Below are positions 18,231-25,573 of a DNA stretch of 52,040 nt, in pieces. A program made the translations under genes and the position numbers. Below the pieces are notes generated by a model that worked only from the letters and a program-made list of their open reading frames with translations, searched no databases and was not told the DNA's origin. The stretch is from an uncultured bacterium (GTDB taxonomy: Bacteria > Verrucomicrobiota > Kiritimatiellia > CAIKKV01 > CAIYGI01), in the NCBI GenBank assembly GCA_903925685.1, contig CAIYGI010000299.1:1-52040 (forward strand), in the 5' to 3' direction. Numbering within the stretch: the first letter of the stretch is position 1; the number at the start of each line of letters is the position of its first letter.

Positions 18231-19346
18231 ATGAGCAACATGAACGAACTGAATGTCGGTATCGTCGGCGCCTGCGGGCGTGGGGCGAGTTTCAAAGCTG
18301 CCTGTGACGCGCTGGGGCAGGTGGCGATCCGCGCTGTCTGTGATGCCAATGCAAAAGAGTTGTCCGCCGCCCGCGAGCGTCTGGGCGCATTGGAGCAGTA
18401 CACGGATTACGCGGAGATGTTGGAGAAAGCGAAGCTGGATGCCGTGATCATCGGAACCCCGATGCACTTTCATGTGCCGCAGGCCGTCGCCGCGCTGGAG
18501 CGCAACCTGCATGTGCTTTCGGAAGTGACCGCCGGGGTCTCGGTCGGGGAATGCCGGCAATTGGTCGCCGCCTGCAAGCGGAGCCGCGGCATTTACATGA
18601 TGGCCGAGAATTACACCTATTCGCGTCCCAACGTGATGGTGCGGGAGATGGTGCGCCGCGGCCTGTTCGGCACGCCTTACTACGCTGAAGGCGAGTACAT
18701 CCATGAACTCAAGGGGCTGAACGAGGTCACCGTGTGGCGGCGCAAGTGGCAGACCGGCGTCGACGGCGTGACCTATGGCACCCACAGCCTCGGTCCCATC
18801 CTGCAGTGGATGCCGGGTGACCGCGTGGTCGCCGTCAGCGGCGTCGGCAGCGGCCACCACTACCGCGACCCGCGCGGCGCCGTGTACGAGAACGAGGACT
18901 CCTGCCTGATGCTTTGCAAGATGGCCTCCGGCGGCCTGGTCAAGATTCGCGTGGACATGCTCTCCAACCGCCCGCATGCCATGACCAACTATCAGATACA
19001 GGGCACGGATGGCTGCTATGAATCCGCCCGCGCCCATGGCGAAAAGGACCGCATCTGGTTGCGCACGCGCTGCAAGGACATGAACACCTGGCTGGATCCG
19101 GCCGAGCTGAGCGACGAGTTCCTGCCGGATTTCTGGAAGGAAAACATGCAGCGTGGCCAGGCGGCCGGTCACGGCGGCGGAGACTTTTTCGAAATCCTCG
19201 ACTTCGTTGACGCCATCGAGGGCACACGCCCGAACCCCATCGGCATCCACGAAGCCATGGACATGACCCTGCCGGGACTCTTCAGCCAACTGTCGATCCA
19301 GGACGGCGGACGGTGGATGGAAGTCCCGGATTCGCGGGCATGGTGA
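18231..19346 (+). CDS. Gfo/Idh/MocA family oxidoreductase (GH109-like, second copy)
   Basis: A 371-residue protein: the Rossmann domain begins NVGIVGACGRGASFKAA (residues 7-23), and the C-terminal domain contains YGTHSLGPILQW near residue 185, a motif close to that of GH109-type members. The conserved MAENYTYSRP segment near residue 125 parallels MLAENYPFTR in its paralogue at 13969. It is shorter at the N-terminus and has no export signal. The start at 18231 follows GAGGGGTGA, which overlaps the end of the isomerase relic. It is flanked on both sides by relics of the duplicated cassette, so it may be the survivor of that copy. Confidence 0.85.
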   Translation: MSNMNELNVGIVGACGRGASFKAACDALGQVAIRAVCDANAKELSAARERLGALEQYTDYAEMLEKAKLDAVIIGTPMHFHVPQAVAALERNLHVLSEVTAGVSVGECRQLVAACKRSRGIYMMAENYTYSRPNVMVREMVRRGLFGTPYYAEGEYIHELKGLNEVTVWRRKWQTGVDGVTYGTHSLGPILQWMPGDRVVAVSGVGSGHHYRDPRGAVYENEDSCLMLCKMASGGLVKIRVDMLSNRPHAMTNYQIQGTDGCYESARAHGEKDRIWLRTRCKDMNTWLDPAELSDEFLPDFWKENMQRGQAAGHGGGDFFEILDFVDAIEGTRPNPIGIHEAMDMTLPGLFSQLSIQDGGRWMEVPDSRAW

Positions 19347-19357
19347 GCGCCCAATCA

Positions 19358-19414
19358 TGCAGCTGAACCCTTGGGACATCGCGCTGCTGTTGGTGGTCTC
19401 CGTCCAGGCAACCG
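19358..19414 (+). pseudogene. Relic of the membrane-protein gene 5' end
   Basis: MQLNPWDIALLLVVSVQAT matches 16 of the first 19 residues of the membrane protein at 13140 (MHLNGWDIALLLSVSVQAT). Similarity stops abruptly at 19414, after which the frame soon ends. It begins 11 bp after the second oxidoreductase gene, so the gene order of the duplicated block was not the same as in the intact copy, or it was rearranged. Confidence 0.8.
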
Positions 19415-19473
19415 CCCATCATCGTGGCGGTGGAGTGGGTGAAGGAACGGCAGCATGGTGAAAACCGGTGTTT

Positions 19474-19518
19474 CCAAACAGTCTAACAACCTACAGCCTA
19501 TCAACCTGCATCCTATGG
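19474..19518 (-). repeat. Dispersed TTTAGACTGTAGGCTG-type intergenic repeat, copy 2 (inverted)
   Basis: On the minus strand this reads as GGTTGATAGGCTGTAGGTTG followed by TTAGACTGTTTGG, the same building blocks as the elements at 2755-2788 and 33439-33470. It fills the gap before the lyxose isomerase gene. Confidence 0.6.
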
Positions 19519-19568
19519 CGCGCTACCGGCGGCACGGAAGGCGAAAATAAAACGATACAGGGGCATTT

Positions 19569-20114
19569 ATGAAGCGATCCGAAATCAACGCGGCGATCGA
19601 GGAAGCCCGGGGCGCTTTTGCAAGGCATGGGTGGAGCCTGCCTCCCAACCCGCGATGGGATGTGACCGATTTCGGGCTGGGCGATTTCGCACGGGTTGGA
19701 TTGACCCTTGTAAACCTGGCGGAACAGCCGGAGTATTGCGAGAAAGTGATGTATGTGCGGCATGGCCAGCTGACGCCGCGCCATTACCATGCGTTCAAGA
19801 AGGAGGACATTATTTGCCGCTGGGGGCGTCTGGCGATCGAATTGCCCTCTGTGCGAGCGGTCCGTCTTCAGGTGAACGGTGAAGCGCGCGATATTCCCGC
19901 GGGAGCGCCGCTGCTGCTTTCGGCAGGCGAAAGGATCACACTCACCAGCGGAGTCATGCATGCCTTCTGGGCCGATTCCGGTTATGCCATTGTGGGGGAA
20001 GTATCCACCGCGAACGATGACGCTCATGACAACCAATTTGAAGACCAGCGTGTGGGACGCTTCGCCGCAGTCGAGGAAGATGCGCCTGCTTGCGTGAAAC
20101 TGGTCAGCGATTGA
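19569..20114 (+). CDS. D-lyxose isomerase (cupin type)
   Basis: A 181-residue cupin. The metal-binding signature is visible as TPRHYHAFKKEDI (residues about 72-84: two His and a Glu), with the fourth ligand probably the His of GVMHAFWA near residue 136. This arrangement and length fit bacterial D-lyxose ketol-isomerases, which interconvert D-lyxose and D-xylulose and often also D-mannose and D-fructose. It is unlike the long isomerase encoded at 11657. No strong Shine-Dalgarno is seen. It is followed directly by a truncated PfkB kinase gene, a common partner for phosphorylating the ketose. Confidence 0.82.
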   Translation: MKRSEINAAIEEARGAFARHGWSLPPNPRWDVTDFGLGDFARVGLTLVNLAEQPEYCEKVMYVRHGQLTPRHYHAFKKEDIICRWGRLAIELPSVRAVRLQVNGEARDIPAGAPLLLSAGERITLTSGVMHAFWADSGYAIVGEVSTANDDAHDNQFEDQRVGRFAAVEEDAPACVKLVSD

Positions 20115-20140
20115 GCCGTGAATGGAAAGTATGATGGTGA

Positions 20141-20602
20141 AATGATGACCCAAAGGAATGGGATTACCTGATCCTGAACGAGATCGAGGCGGCCCGGGCG
20201 GTGGGGATCAAGGTGCGGGACGAAGATCGGCGTCTTGACGGCGCCGCGTTGATTGATGCGGTGGAGCGGTTGTATGCGTTCGGCGGCATGCGGCTGGTGG
20301 CCGTTCACATGCCGGAAGGGTTTTACATGCGCGACCGGTCCGGTCGGCGCTATGCAAGGGGCTCGATGCAGCTGCCAGAGGGCTACATCGCCGGCGCGGT
20401 CGGGGCGGGCGACGCGTTTTGCGCGGGACTGCTGCTGGGTCTCCATGAAGGCTGGGAAATGCCGGAGGCCGCCCGGCTGGCCACTTGTTGCGCGGCGGCC
20501 AGTTTGTCGCGTCCGGGCGCTTCGGAAGGCATTCTGCCTTTGGAAGAAACGCTCGAGCTGGCAAAGCGCTTCGTCGAGCGCAAGCCGCCGGTGGCGGTAT
20601 AA
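20141..20602 (+). pseudogene. N-terminally truncated PfkB-family sugar kinase
   Basis: An open frame after the stop at 20138-20140 encodes about 153 residues that correspond to the C-terminal half of a ribokinase-type sugar kinase: WDYLILNEIEAARAVGI (substrate-domain edge) and, near the end, the PfkB signature AGAVGAGDAFCAGLLLG with the catalytic aspartate. The N-terminal half, including the sugar-binding region and lid, is absent. The only plausible starts are a GTG at 20201 or none. It abuts the lyxose isomerase gene, consistent with deletion of its front half. Confidence 0.75.
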
Positions 20603-20609
20603 GGAATAC

Positions 20610-20636
20610 GGATGGCGCAAGGGCTTCCCGCCATCC
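20610..20636 (+). terminator. Hairpin after the truncated kinase
   Basis: GGATGGCG (20610-20617) and CGCCATCC (20629-20636) form a perfect 8-bp stem with an 11-base loop just after the cluster's last frame. There is no T-run after it, so it may be a pause or processing site, not a classical intrinsic terminator. Confidence 0.35.
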
Positions 20637-20734
20637 CTCAGATTTGGCGCGCAATTTCTTGCCGCGTGGATGCGTCTGATATGAAAGAGCTGGTCGGACG
20701 TATTTGCATACGTAATTGATTTTTGATTTTGAAC

Positions 20735-20764
20735 TTGCGTTTCCGTCATGACTTGTTGTATTAT
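20735..20764 (+). promoter_or_regulatory. Candidate promoter of the HARE-HTH gene
   Basis: TTGCGT (20735-20740) and TATTAT (20759-20764) are separated by 18 bp in an AT-rich stretch. A leader of about 30 nt would follow, ending with GAGAGGAGG before the ATG at 20799. Confidence 0.45.
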
Positions 20765-20798
20765 TTACCTGATTTATCCCGAGAGGAGGTTGGATTAA

Positions 20799-21302
20799 AT
20801 GCAAGTCATGCAGGAATTGAAACGCAGGCAGAAGGCGATACTGAAAGAGTTCAGGGCGCGCGAGCGGAAGGGCAAACAGTTGCTTCGTAAGATCGCGGCC
20901 CACGAGAAGGCTTTGGAGATGCTCAAGAACGAGATGTCCGCGCTTTTCGATCAAAGCGGCGCGGCGCCGGCGGCGGGTGTGAATCCTGCGCCTTCAGGCG
21001 TGGGCGGCAAGGCGCGGCGTACGGGTGTGCAACGGGGGAGCCCGACTAAACTCGATTGCGTCAGGACTATTTTGGAAAAGGCCGGGCGATCGATGAGCAT
21101 TTCGGAAATCGTGGATGCGCTGCAGTCCGGGGGGTATGCTTTTCAGTCGGAAAAGCCGAAGGCCGCGCTTGCCGTCATGCTTTACACGCACAAGCAGTTG
21201 TTCAAGAAGGCGTCGCCCGGCCGTTTTACGGTGGCCGGGGCGAATGAAAGCCTGACCGCTGGCGGCGATTCCGGCAAGGATTGTGGCGGGCTGGCCACGT
21301 AA
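20799..21302 (+). CDS. Coiled-coil protein with HARE-HTH-like winged helix
   Basis: A 167-residue protein. Residues 1-50 are charged heptad-like helix (many Lys, Arg and Glu), probably a coiled coil. Residues 52-82 are a Gly/Ala/Pro-rich basic linker. Residues 84-146 (LDCVRTILEKAGRSMSISEI at the front, FKKASPGRFTV at the end) resemble the HARE-HTH/winged-helix domain that links chromatin or restriction proteins to DNA. The Shine-Dalgarno GAGAGGAGG is strong. A DNA-binding or nucleoid-associated role is inferred. No operon partner is apparent. Confidence 0.65.
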   Translation: MQVMQELKRRQKAILKEFRARERKGKQLLRKIAAHEKALEMLKNEMSALFDQSGAAPAAGVNPAPSGVGGKARRTGVQRGSPTKLDCVRTILEKAGRSMSISEIVDALQSGGYAFQSEKPKAALAVMLYTHKQLFKKASPGRFTVAGANESLTAGGDSGKDCGGLAT

Positions 21303-21416
21303 TGGTCCGCTGACGGGCGGCTGATTTTGCAGGCTGAGCTTGACGGGCGTAAGGAGTCGGTCTCGGCGAGGACCGCTTGTCAAGGGCTTGGCCGTTTGAC
21401 GAAGAGGTGAGTTTCC

Positions 21417-22238
21417 ATGACGTGGCGCAAGCAACTACAGGTGAGACCGGGGGCGGACTTCCGGCTCGCCGATGTGGATACGGGCGGCACGCCGGGGTGG
21501 AAAAAGTCCAGGAAGTCCGAGGCGGAAGAGCGGCTGCATGAGAATGTGGCGGCGCTGGCCGGCCTTGAGTACAAACTGTACGCCGAAAACCGGCGTGCGC
21601 TGCTGGTCGTTTTGCAGGGCATGGATGCCTCCGGCAAGGATGGACTGGTCCGCACGGTGTTTTCGGGGTTGAACCCGCAAGGTTGCCGGGTGACCTCGTT
21701 CAAGGCGCCTTCCGTGGAGGAACTGGCGCACGATTTTCTATGGCGTATTCACAAGGCCCTGCCGCCCCAGGGCGGAATCGGAGTTTTCAATCGCTCGCAT
21801 TACGAGGATGTACTGGTTGTACGGGTGCATGATCTGGCGCCGAAAGCGGTATGGAAGGCGCGTTACGCCACGATCAACGATTTCGAACGGTTGTTGACGG
21901 AGTCCGGCGTCACGGTGCTCAAGTTTTTCCTTCACATTGGACGCAACGAGCAGAAGCGCCGCCTGCTGGCCAGGCTGGACGATCCGAATCGCAACTGGAA
22001 GGCCTCGGAGGCGGACTTTGTGGAACGCGCCCGTTGGAACGACTATATGAAGGCGTATCAGGATGCGTTGACGCGCTGCAGCACGCCGTGCGCGCCGTGG
22101 TATGTGATACCATCCGACCACAAGTGGTATCGCAGCCTGGCGGTATCGGAAATCTTACGTGAGACGATGGAAGAAATGCGCTTGAAATTCCCGCCGCCGC
22201 TGGCCGATATTGCCGCTTTGAGGCGTAAAATAAAGTAG
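21417..22238 (+). CDS. ppk2: Polyphosphate kinase 2 (PPK2)
   Basis: The 273-residue protein is a one-domain PPK2, which transfers phosphate between polyphosphate and nucleotides. Walker A is GMDASGKDG at residues 68-76, the Walker B-like segment is GVFNRSHYEDVLVVRVH near residues 121-137, and the basic lid motif includes NEQKRRLLARLDDPNRNWK. Length and lid are typical of the class I/III single-domain enzymes that make nucleoside di- or triphosphates from mono- or diphosphates. An AAGAGG element lies just before the start. The next gene begins 3 bp after its stop, so the two form an operon. Confidence 0.93.
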   Translation: MTWRKQLQVRPGADFRLADVDTGGTPGWKKSRKSEAEERLHENVAALAGLEYKLYAENRRALLVVLQGMDASGKDGLVRTVFSGLNPQGCRVTSFKAPSVEELAHDFLWRIHKALPPQGGIGVFNRSHYEDVLVVRVHDLAPKAVWKARYATINDFERLLTESGVTVLKFFLHIGRNEQKRRLLARLDDPNRNWKASEADFVERARWNDYMKAYQDALTRCSTPCAPWYVIPSDHKWYRSLAVSEILRETMEEMRLKFPPPLADIAALRRKIK

Positions 22239-22240
22239 CG

Positions 22241-22987
22241 ATGCCAACCGCGCACAAGAACGACAAGAGGGTCGGCGAGGTGACCTTGCTGGCGGGTGGT
22301 TCCGCGTGGCGGGGACGGGGCGCGGACCCGGCGCTGGCGGCTGCTTTGCGAATGACGGATGGGCATGCCCCGCGGGTGGCATATATCGGCGCCGCCAATG
22401 GCGACGATGCCCAATTCCGGCGCTGGGGCGAGACCGTGCTGCGCGATGCCGGCGCCGGCGAGATTCTGAATGTGGCCCTGATGCGCGGCGGGTCCGCGGC
22501 GGAGGTCGGGCAGGCGCTGGAGCGCGCCCAGGTGGTCTTTATGTCCGGCGGCGACGTGGAGGCCGGAATGTCCGCCATAAACCATCGCGGTGTCGCCCCG
22601 CGACTGCGCGCGATGCATGCCGCCGGGATCCCCTTTATCGGCGTTTCGGCGGGCAGCATCATGCTCGGCTCTTTTTGGGTGCGCTGGAAGAGTCCAAGCG
22701 ACGACTCCTCGGCCGCGCCGTTCGACTGCCTGGGTCTGGCGCCATACATCTGCGACACACATGCCGAGGACGAAGAGTGGGCCGAGATCAAGGTCCTGCT
22801 GCGCCTGCTTGGCGCCGGGCATATCGGGTATGCATTACCCTCGGGGTGCGGAATTCGCGTTGCCGCCGATGGCCGGGTCACGCCGGTCGGCGGACCGGTC
22901 TGGCGCATGACATGGACGGATCACGGCGTATGCTCGGAGCAATGTGCTTCCCCCGGTAGCCTGAATGGCAAGACGCGGCGCGCCTAA
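22241..22987 (+). CDS. Peptidase S51 / class I glutamine-amidotransferase-like protein
   Basis: A 248-residue protein with the fold of peptidase E and cyanophycinase. The nucleophile elbow is GVSAGSIML with serine at residue 136, preceded by VVFMSGGDVEAG (about 98-109), the usual strand-turn of this family, and VAYIGAANGDD near residue 47. A histidine that could complete the catalytic site is seen in CDTHAEDEEW. No signal peptide, so cytoplasmic. It is co-transcribed with ppk2, suggesting a link to storage-polymer turnover, but a cyanophycinase identity is not supported by any diagnostic residue I can see. Confidence 0.75.
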   Translation: MPTAHKNDKRVGEVTLLAGGSAWRGRGADPALAAALRMTDGHAPRVAYIGAANGDDAQFRRWGETVLRDAGAGEILNVALMRGGSAAEVGQALERAQVVFMSGGDVEAGMSAINHRGVAPRLRAMHAAGIPFIGVSAGSIMLGSFWVRWKSPSDDSSAAPFDCLGLAPYICDTHAEDEEWAEIKVLLRLLGAGHIGYALPSGCGIRVAADGRVTPVGGPVWRMTWTDHGVCSEQCASPGSLNGKTRRA

Positions 22988-23083
22988 ACATCGCAGGCAA
23001 AGTCTGGTCTGACGAGCCCCTGACCCGCGAGCGGCTGCCTGCCAGCGCCGAAGGCCGGATTCCGGAACGGCCATGGCGGGAGA

Positions 23084-23159
23084 TGGTGGGCGGTACAGGA
23101 CTCGAACCTGTGGCATCCAGCGTGTAAAGCTGGCGCTCTGCCAATTGAGCTAACCGCCC
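23084..23159 (-). tRNA. tRNA-Val (anticodon UAC)
   Basis: The minus strand folds as a complete tRNA. The acceptor arms GGGCGGT (23159-23153) and ACCGCCC (23094-23088) pair fully, the D arm has GCTC/GAGC, and the anticodon arm is CCAGC-TTTACAC-GCTGG with TAC at 23126-23124. The T arm is CACAGGTTCGAGTCCTGT. The 3' end ACCA (discriminator A plus CCA) is encoded. Confidence 0.96.
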
Positions 23160-23212
23160 GCTTCGAAAGAAGCTATCCGACGCGCCCCGAAAAAGCAATT
23201 GCGTTTGATTAT

Positions 23213-23857
23213 TCAGAAACTGGCGTTGAAGATCGGGCAGAAATTCATGTAGTTGGCCTTGGAGACGAAATTGAAGAGGCCGATCTGGATCCCGTGCAGC
23301 GTGTCGCAGGCGTTGGCGACCCCGATCTGGACGCCGCGCATATTGCCGACCCAGTTGAAGACGCCGATCTGCGTCCCGCCGAAATCCTCGCCTGCGGTGT
23401 TGTAGAGGCCCACCTGCAGTCCGTTGCCGGTGGCGTCGATGCGGTTGATCAGCCCGAACTGGCAGCCGACCATTTCGTTGCCGACCCAGTTCATGCCGAC
23501 GGCGATCTCGACGCCGAGCAGGTTGCCGGCGCGGTTGCCGAGCACGCCGATCTGGCAGCCGCGCGTGTCGCTGGTCGCGTAGTTGAAACCTCCGATGTCC
23601 AGGCCGTAGAGGGCGTTGATCTTTCCATAGAGCAGGTTGAGGCGGAGTCCGTAGACGTCATAGGTGGAGGGAAATATCTGGGCGGGCTCCCACAGCGAGA
23701 GCTGGAAGCCGCTGGTGCCGGTGCCGACATTGGCGCCGGTTCTGACGTCGGACGGGGTGGGGACCCAGCGTCCCATTTCGGCGGCCTGCGCAAAGGTGGC
23801 GCAGAGCAGCGATGCGGCGGCGAGGGCGGTCATCCGGAATGGAGCTATGCGTGTCAT
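23213..23857 (-). CDS. Secreted GxQIGxxN-repeat surface protein (LA_2272-like)
   Basis: A 214-residue protein with a Sec signal (TALAAASLLCATFAQA, cleavage near residue 25). The mature part is a run of imperfect repeats of about 18-22 residues with the pattern GxQIGxxN (for example CQIGVLGNRAG, LQVGLYNTAG, TQIGVFNWVG, VQIGVANACD and IQIGLFNFVS). Such repeats build a right-handed beta structure and are known from LA_2272-type surface proteins. GGGAGA lies before the ATG. It is downstream of a lipoprotein gene with a 14-bp gap, so probably its operon partner. Confidence 0.75.
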   Translation of the reverse strand: MTRIAPFRMTALAAASLLCATFAQAAEMGRWVPTPSDVRTGANVGTGTSGFQLSLWEPAQIFPSTYDVYGLRLNLLYGKINALYGLDIGGFNYATSDTRGCQIGVLGNRAGNLLGVEIAVGMNWVGNEMVGCQFGLINRIDATGNGLQVGLYNTAGEDFGGTQIGVFNWVGNMRGVQIGVANACDTLHGIQIGLFNFVSKANYMNFCPIFNASF

Positions 23858-23871
23858 GGCGTGTCTCCCGA

Positions 23872-24219
23872 TTACTTGTTGAAGCGGATTGCGGTGCCTT
23901 CAACTTTTACGATGTCCTTGGAAAATAGAATCCAGTAGTGAAAATAGCTTTCCACCGTGATGTCGATCAGGGCGTCGCCGTCCACGCGGACAACGGCCTT
24001 GTCGAGGGCGGCCCGCACGGAGTTGGCGCTGGTGACGGGCAGGATGCCCAGCAGGCAGATGCGGCTGTCGGTGGCCTCGGTCTTGCCGAGAATCGTGTAC
24101 TTGCGGCCTTCGAGCGGCGTGTTGCAGGCCGCGATGCCGCCAGGAAGGTGGGCGCACCCCTGCAGCATGGCCAGCCCGGACAACAGAACAAGCGACTTGA
24201 GGCAGGTCTTTAATTTCAT
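23872..24219 (-). CDS. Small lipoprotein of unknown function
   Basis: The 115-residue product has a lipoprotein signal ending LAMLQGC (cysteine at residue 22). The mature domain of about 90 residues contains RKYTILGKTEATDSRICLLG and two further strand-rich segments ending VKVEGTAIRF. It resembles small TRL-like or YcfL-sized envelope lipoproteins but I cannot name a family. GGAGGGTTG is upstream of the ATG at 24219; longer readings would run into the divergent gene. It heads a two-gene unit with the repeat protein at 23213-23857. Confidence 0.7.
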   Translation of the reverse strand: MKLKTCLKSLVLLSGLAMLQGCAHLPGGIAACNTPLEGRKYTILGKTEATDSRICLLGILPVTSANSVRAALDKAVVRVDGDALIDITVESYFHYWILFSKDIVKVEGTAIRFNK

Positions 24220-24364
24220 TACGCAACCCTCCATGTTTCGGTTTAACGGCGGGGCCGATCTGGGCAGCGGTCCGGCACGACGGTCAGCAGTTTGCTGTGC
24301 CTGTGTGGCAAAGTCAAGAGCGATATGCCTTGACCAGTTCCGGCAATATTGCAACCATGCAAGC

Positions 24365-25573
24365 ATGTTCTGGCGTGCATCCATTATGGCGTTGGCGGTC
24401 GCTCTGGGCGCATGCTGCCTGCCCGGAAGCGCCGCCGCCGCCGCCAAACCGACCTGCGCCGTAATGAACCTCAAACCTCTCGAGGGGGTTAGCGAGGGGA
24501 TGGCGATGATGCTTTCAGAGCGCATTTTCGGCGAGGTGGGCAAGAGCGGCAGGTACCAGATGATCGAGCGCACGCAGGCCGAGCGCGTTCTGAAGGAGAA
24601 CCAGATGGCCATGGTTTGCGCCGATACGACGCGGGCCATCGAGGCGGGCAAGCTGCTGGCGGCGGAATTCATCGTGATCGGCAGCGTGGGGCGGCTGGGC
24701 GAGATGTACACGGTGAATACGCGGCTTGTAAGCGTGGAGAGCGGCGCCGTGGTGGATATGGTGACGACGGATCATGAAGGGCAGGAAGGCCTTCTGTTCG
24801 TCGTGGTGATCAACGCGAGGCAGTTGATGAAATTGCCGCCGATACCGGTGAGCGAGATGGAGCAGGCGGCCGGCTCGGCGAGAGGGCCGAAAGGCAGGGC
24901 GCTGCCTTCCATGCCGTCGATGAAGAACGGCGGGAAGATCGAACTGGTCTGGGTGGCTGACGGCGACCTGGTTTCGGAGTCGGAGGATCACCGCTCCATG
25001 CGGCGGGTGATTCCGATGCAGGGATTTTGGATCGGCAAGTACGAGGTCACGCAGGATCAGTGGGTGACGCTGATGGGGGAAAACCCCTCGCGCTTCAAGG
25101 GCGGGCAAAATCCGGCCGAAGGCGTGAGCTGGGAACAGGCCAAGGAGTTTTGCGGCAAGCTTGAGACACTGGTGAACACGCTCTCGGCGACGAACCAGGA
25201 AATGCGAATGCGGGTGCGGTTGCCGTCCGACACGGAATGGGAATATGCCTGCCGTGCCGGGGCCGCGACGAAATTCAATACCGGCGGCAACGACGAGAAG
25301 GACTTGCTGGCGGCGGGCTGGTACGAGAAGAACAGCGGCGGGACGACGCATCCCGTGGGGGCCAAGCAGCCAAACGCTTTGGGACTGTGCGACATGCACG
25401 GCAATGTGGCGGAGTGGTGCGAAAACCGCATGGGGACATCGAGCCACAGGGTGGTCAAGGGCGGAAGTTTTAACAGCGAGGTCGAAGAGTGCGTAACCTC
25501 GGCCCGCGACGACCTGCGCCCAGGCAGGCGTGACAAGAAGGTTGGCTTCCGCGTTGTAGTCTCGCCGTTCTAG
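24365..25573 (+). CDS. CsgG-like / SUMF1 (FGE-sulfatase) fusion protein, exported
   Basis: A 402-residue exported protein. A signal sequence (MALAVALGACCLPGSAAAA) is followed by a CsgG/LpoB-like domain (about 30-155: GRYQMIERTQAERVLKEN and LLAAEFIVIGSVG are the usual strand-helix marks). A linker then leads to a formylglycine-generating-enzyme-type domain (about 185-402: FWIGKYEVTQDQW, LPSDTEWEYACRAG, DMHGNVAEWC and a C-terminal GFRVV). In the usual FGE active-site segment after GGS, the first cysteine position is Ser and the second is Cys, so canonical formylglycine formation is doubtful. The ATG at 24365 lacks a clear Shine-Dalgarno; 24386 is an alternative. Confidence 0.8.
   Translation: MFWRASIMALAVALGACCLPGSAAAAAKPTCAVMNLKPLEGVSEGMAMMLSERIFGEVGKSGRYQMIERTQAERVLKENQMAMVCADTTRAIEAGKLLAAEFIVIGSVGRLGEMYTVNTRLVSVESGAVVDMVTTDHEGQEGLLFVVVINARQLMKLPPIPVSEMEQAAGSARGPKGRALPSMPSMKNGGKIELVWVADGDLVSESEDHRSMRRVIPMQGFWIGKYEVTQDQWVTLMGENPSRFKGGQNPAEGVSWEQAKEFCGKLETLVNTLSATNQEMRMRVRLPSDTEWEYACRAGAATKFNTGGNDEKDLLAAGWYEKNSGGTTHPVGAKQPNALGLCDMHGNVAEWCENRMGTSSHRVVKGGSFNSEVEECVTSARDDLRPGRRDKKVGFRVVVSPF

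Noticed and set aside
22241-22987. Cyanophycinase
   Set aside because: The fold and GVSAGS elbow fit peptidase S51 in general, but no cyanophycin-specific residues can be recognised and no cyanophycin synthetase is in the window.
23041-23083. Terminator downstream of the tRNA
   Set aside because: GGCCG/CGGCC symmetry around TTCCGGAA can fold, but no T-run follows on the minus strand and the stem is short.
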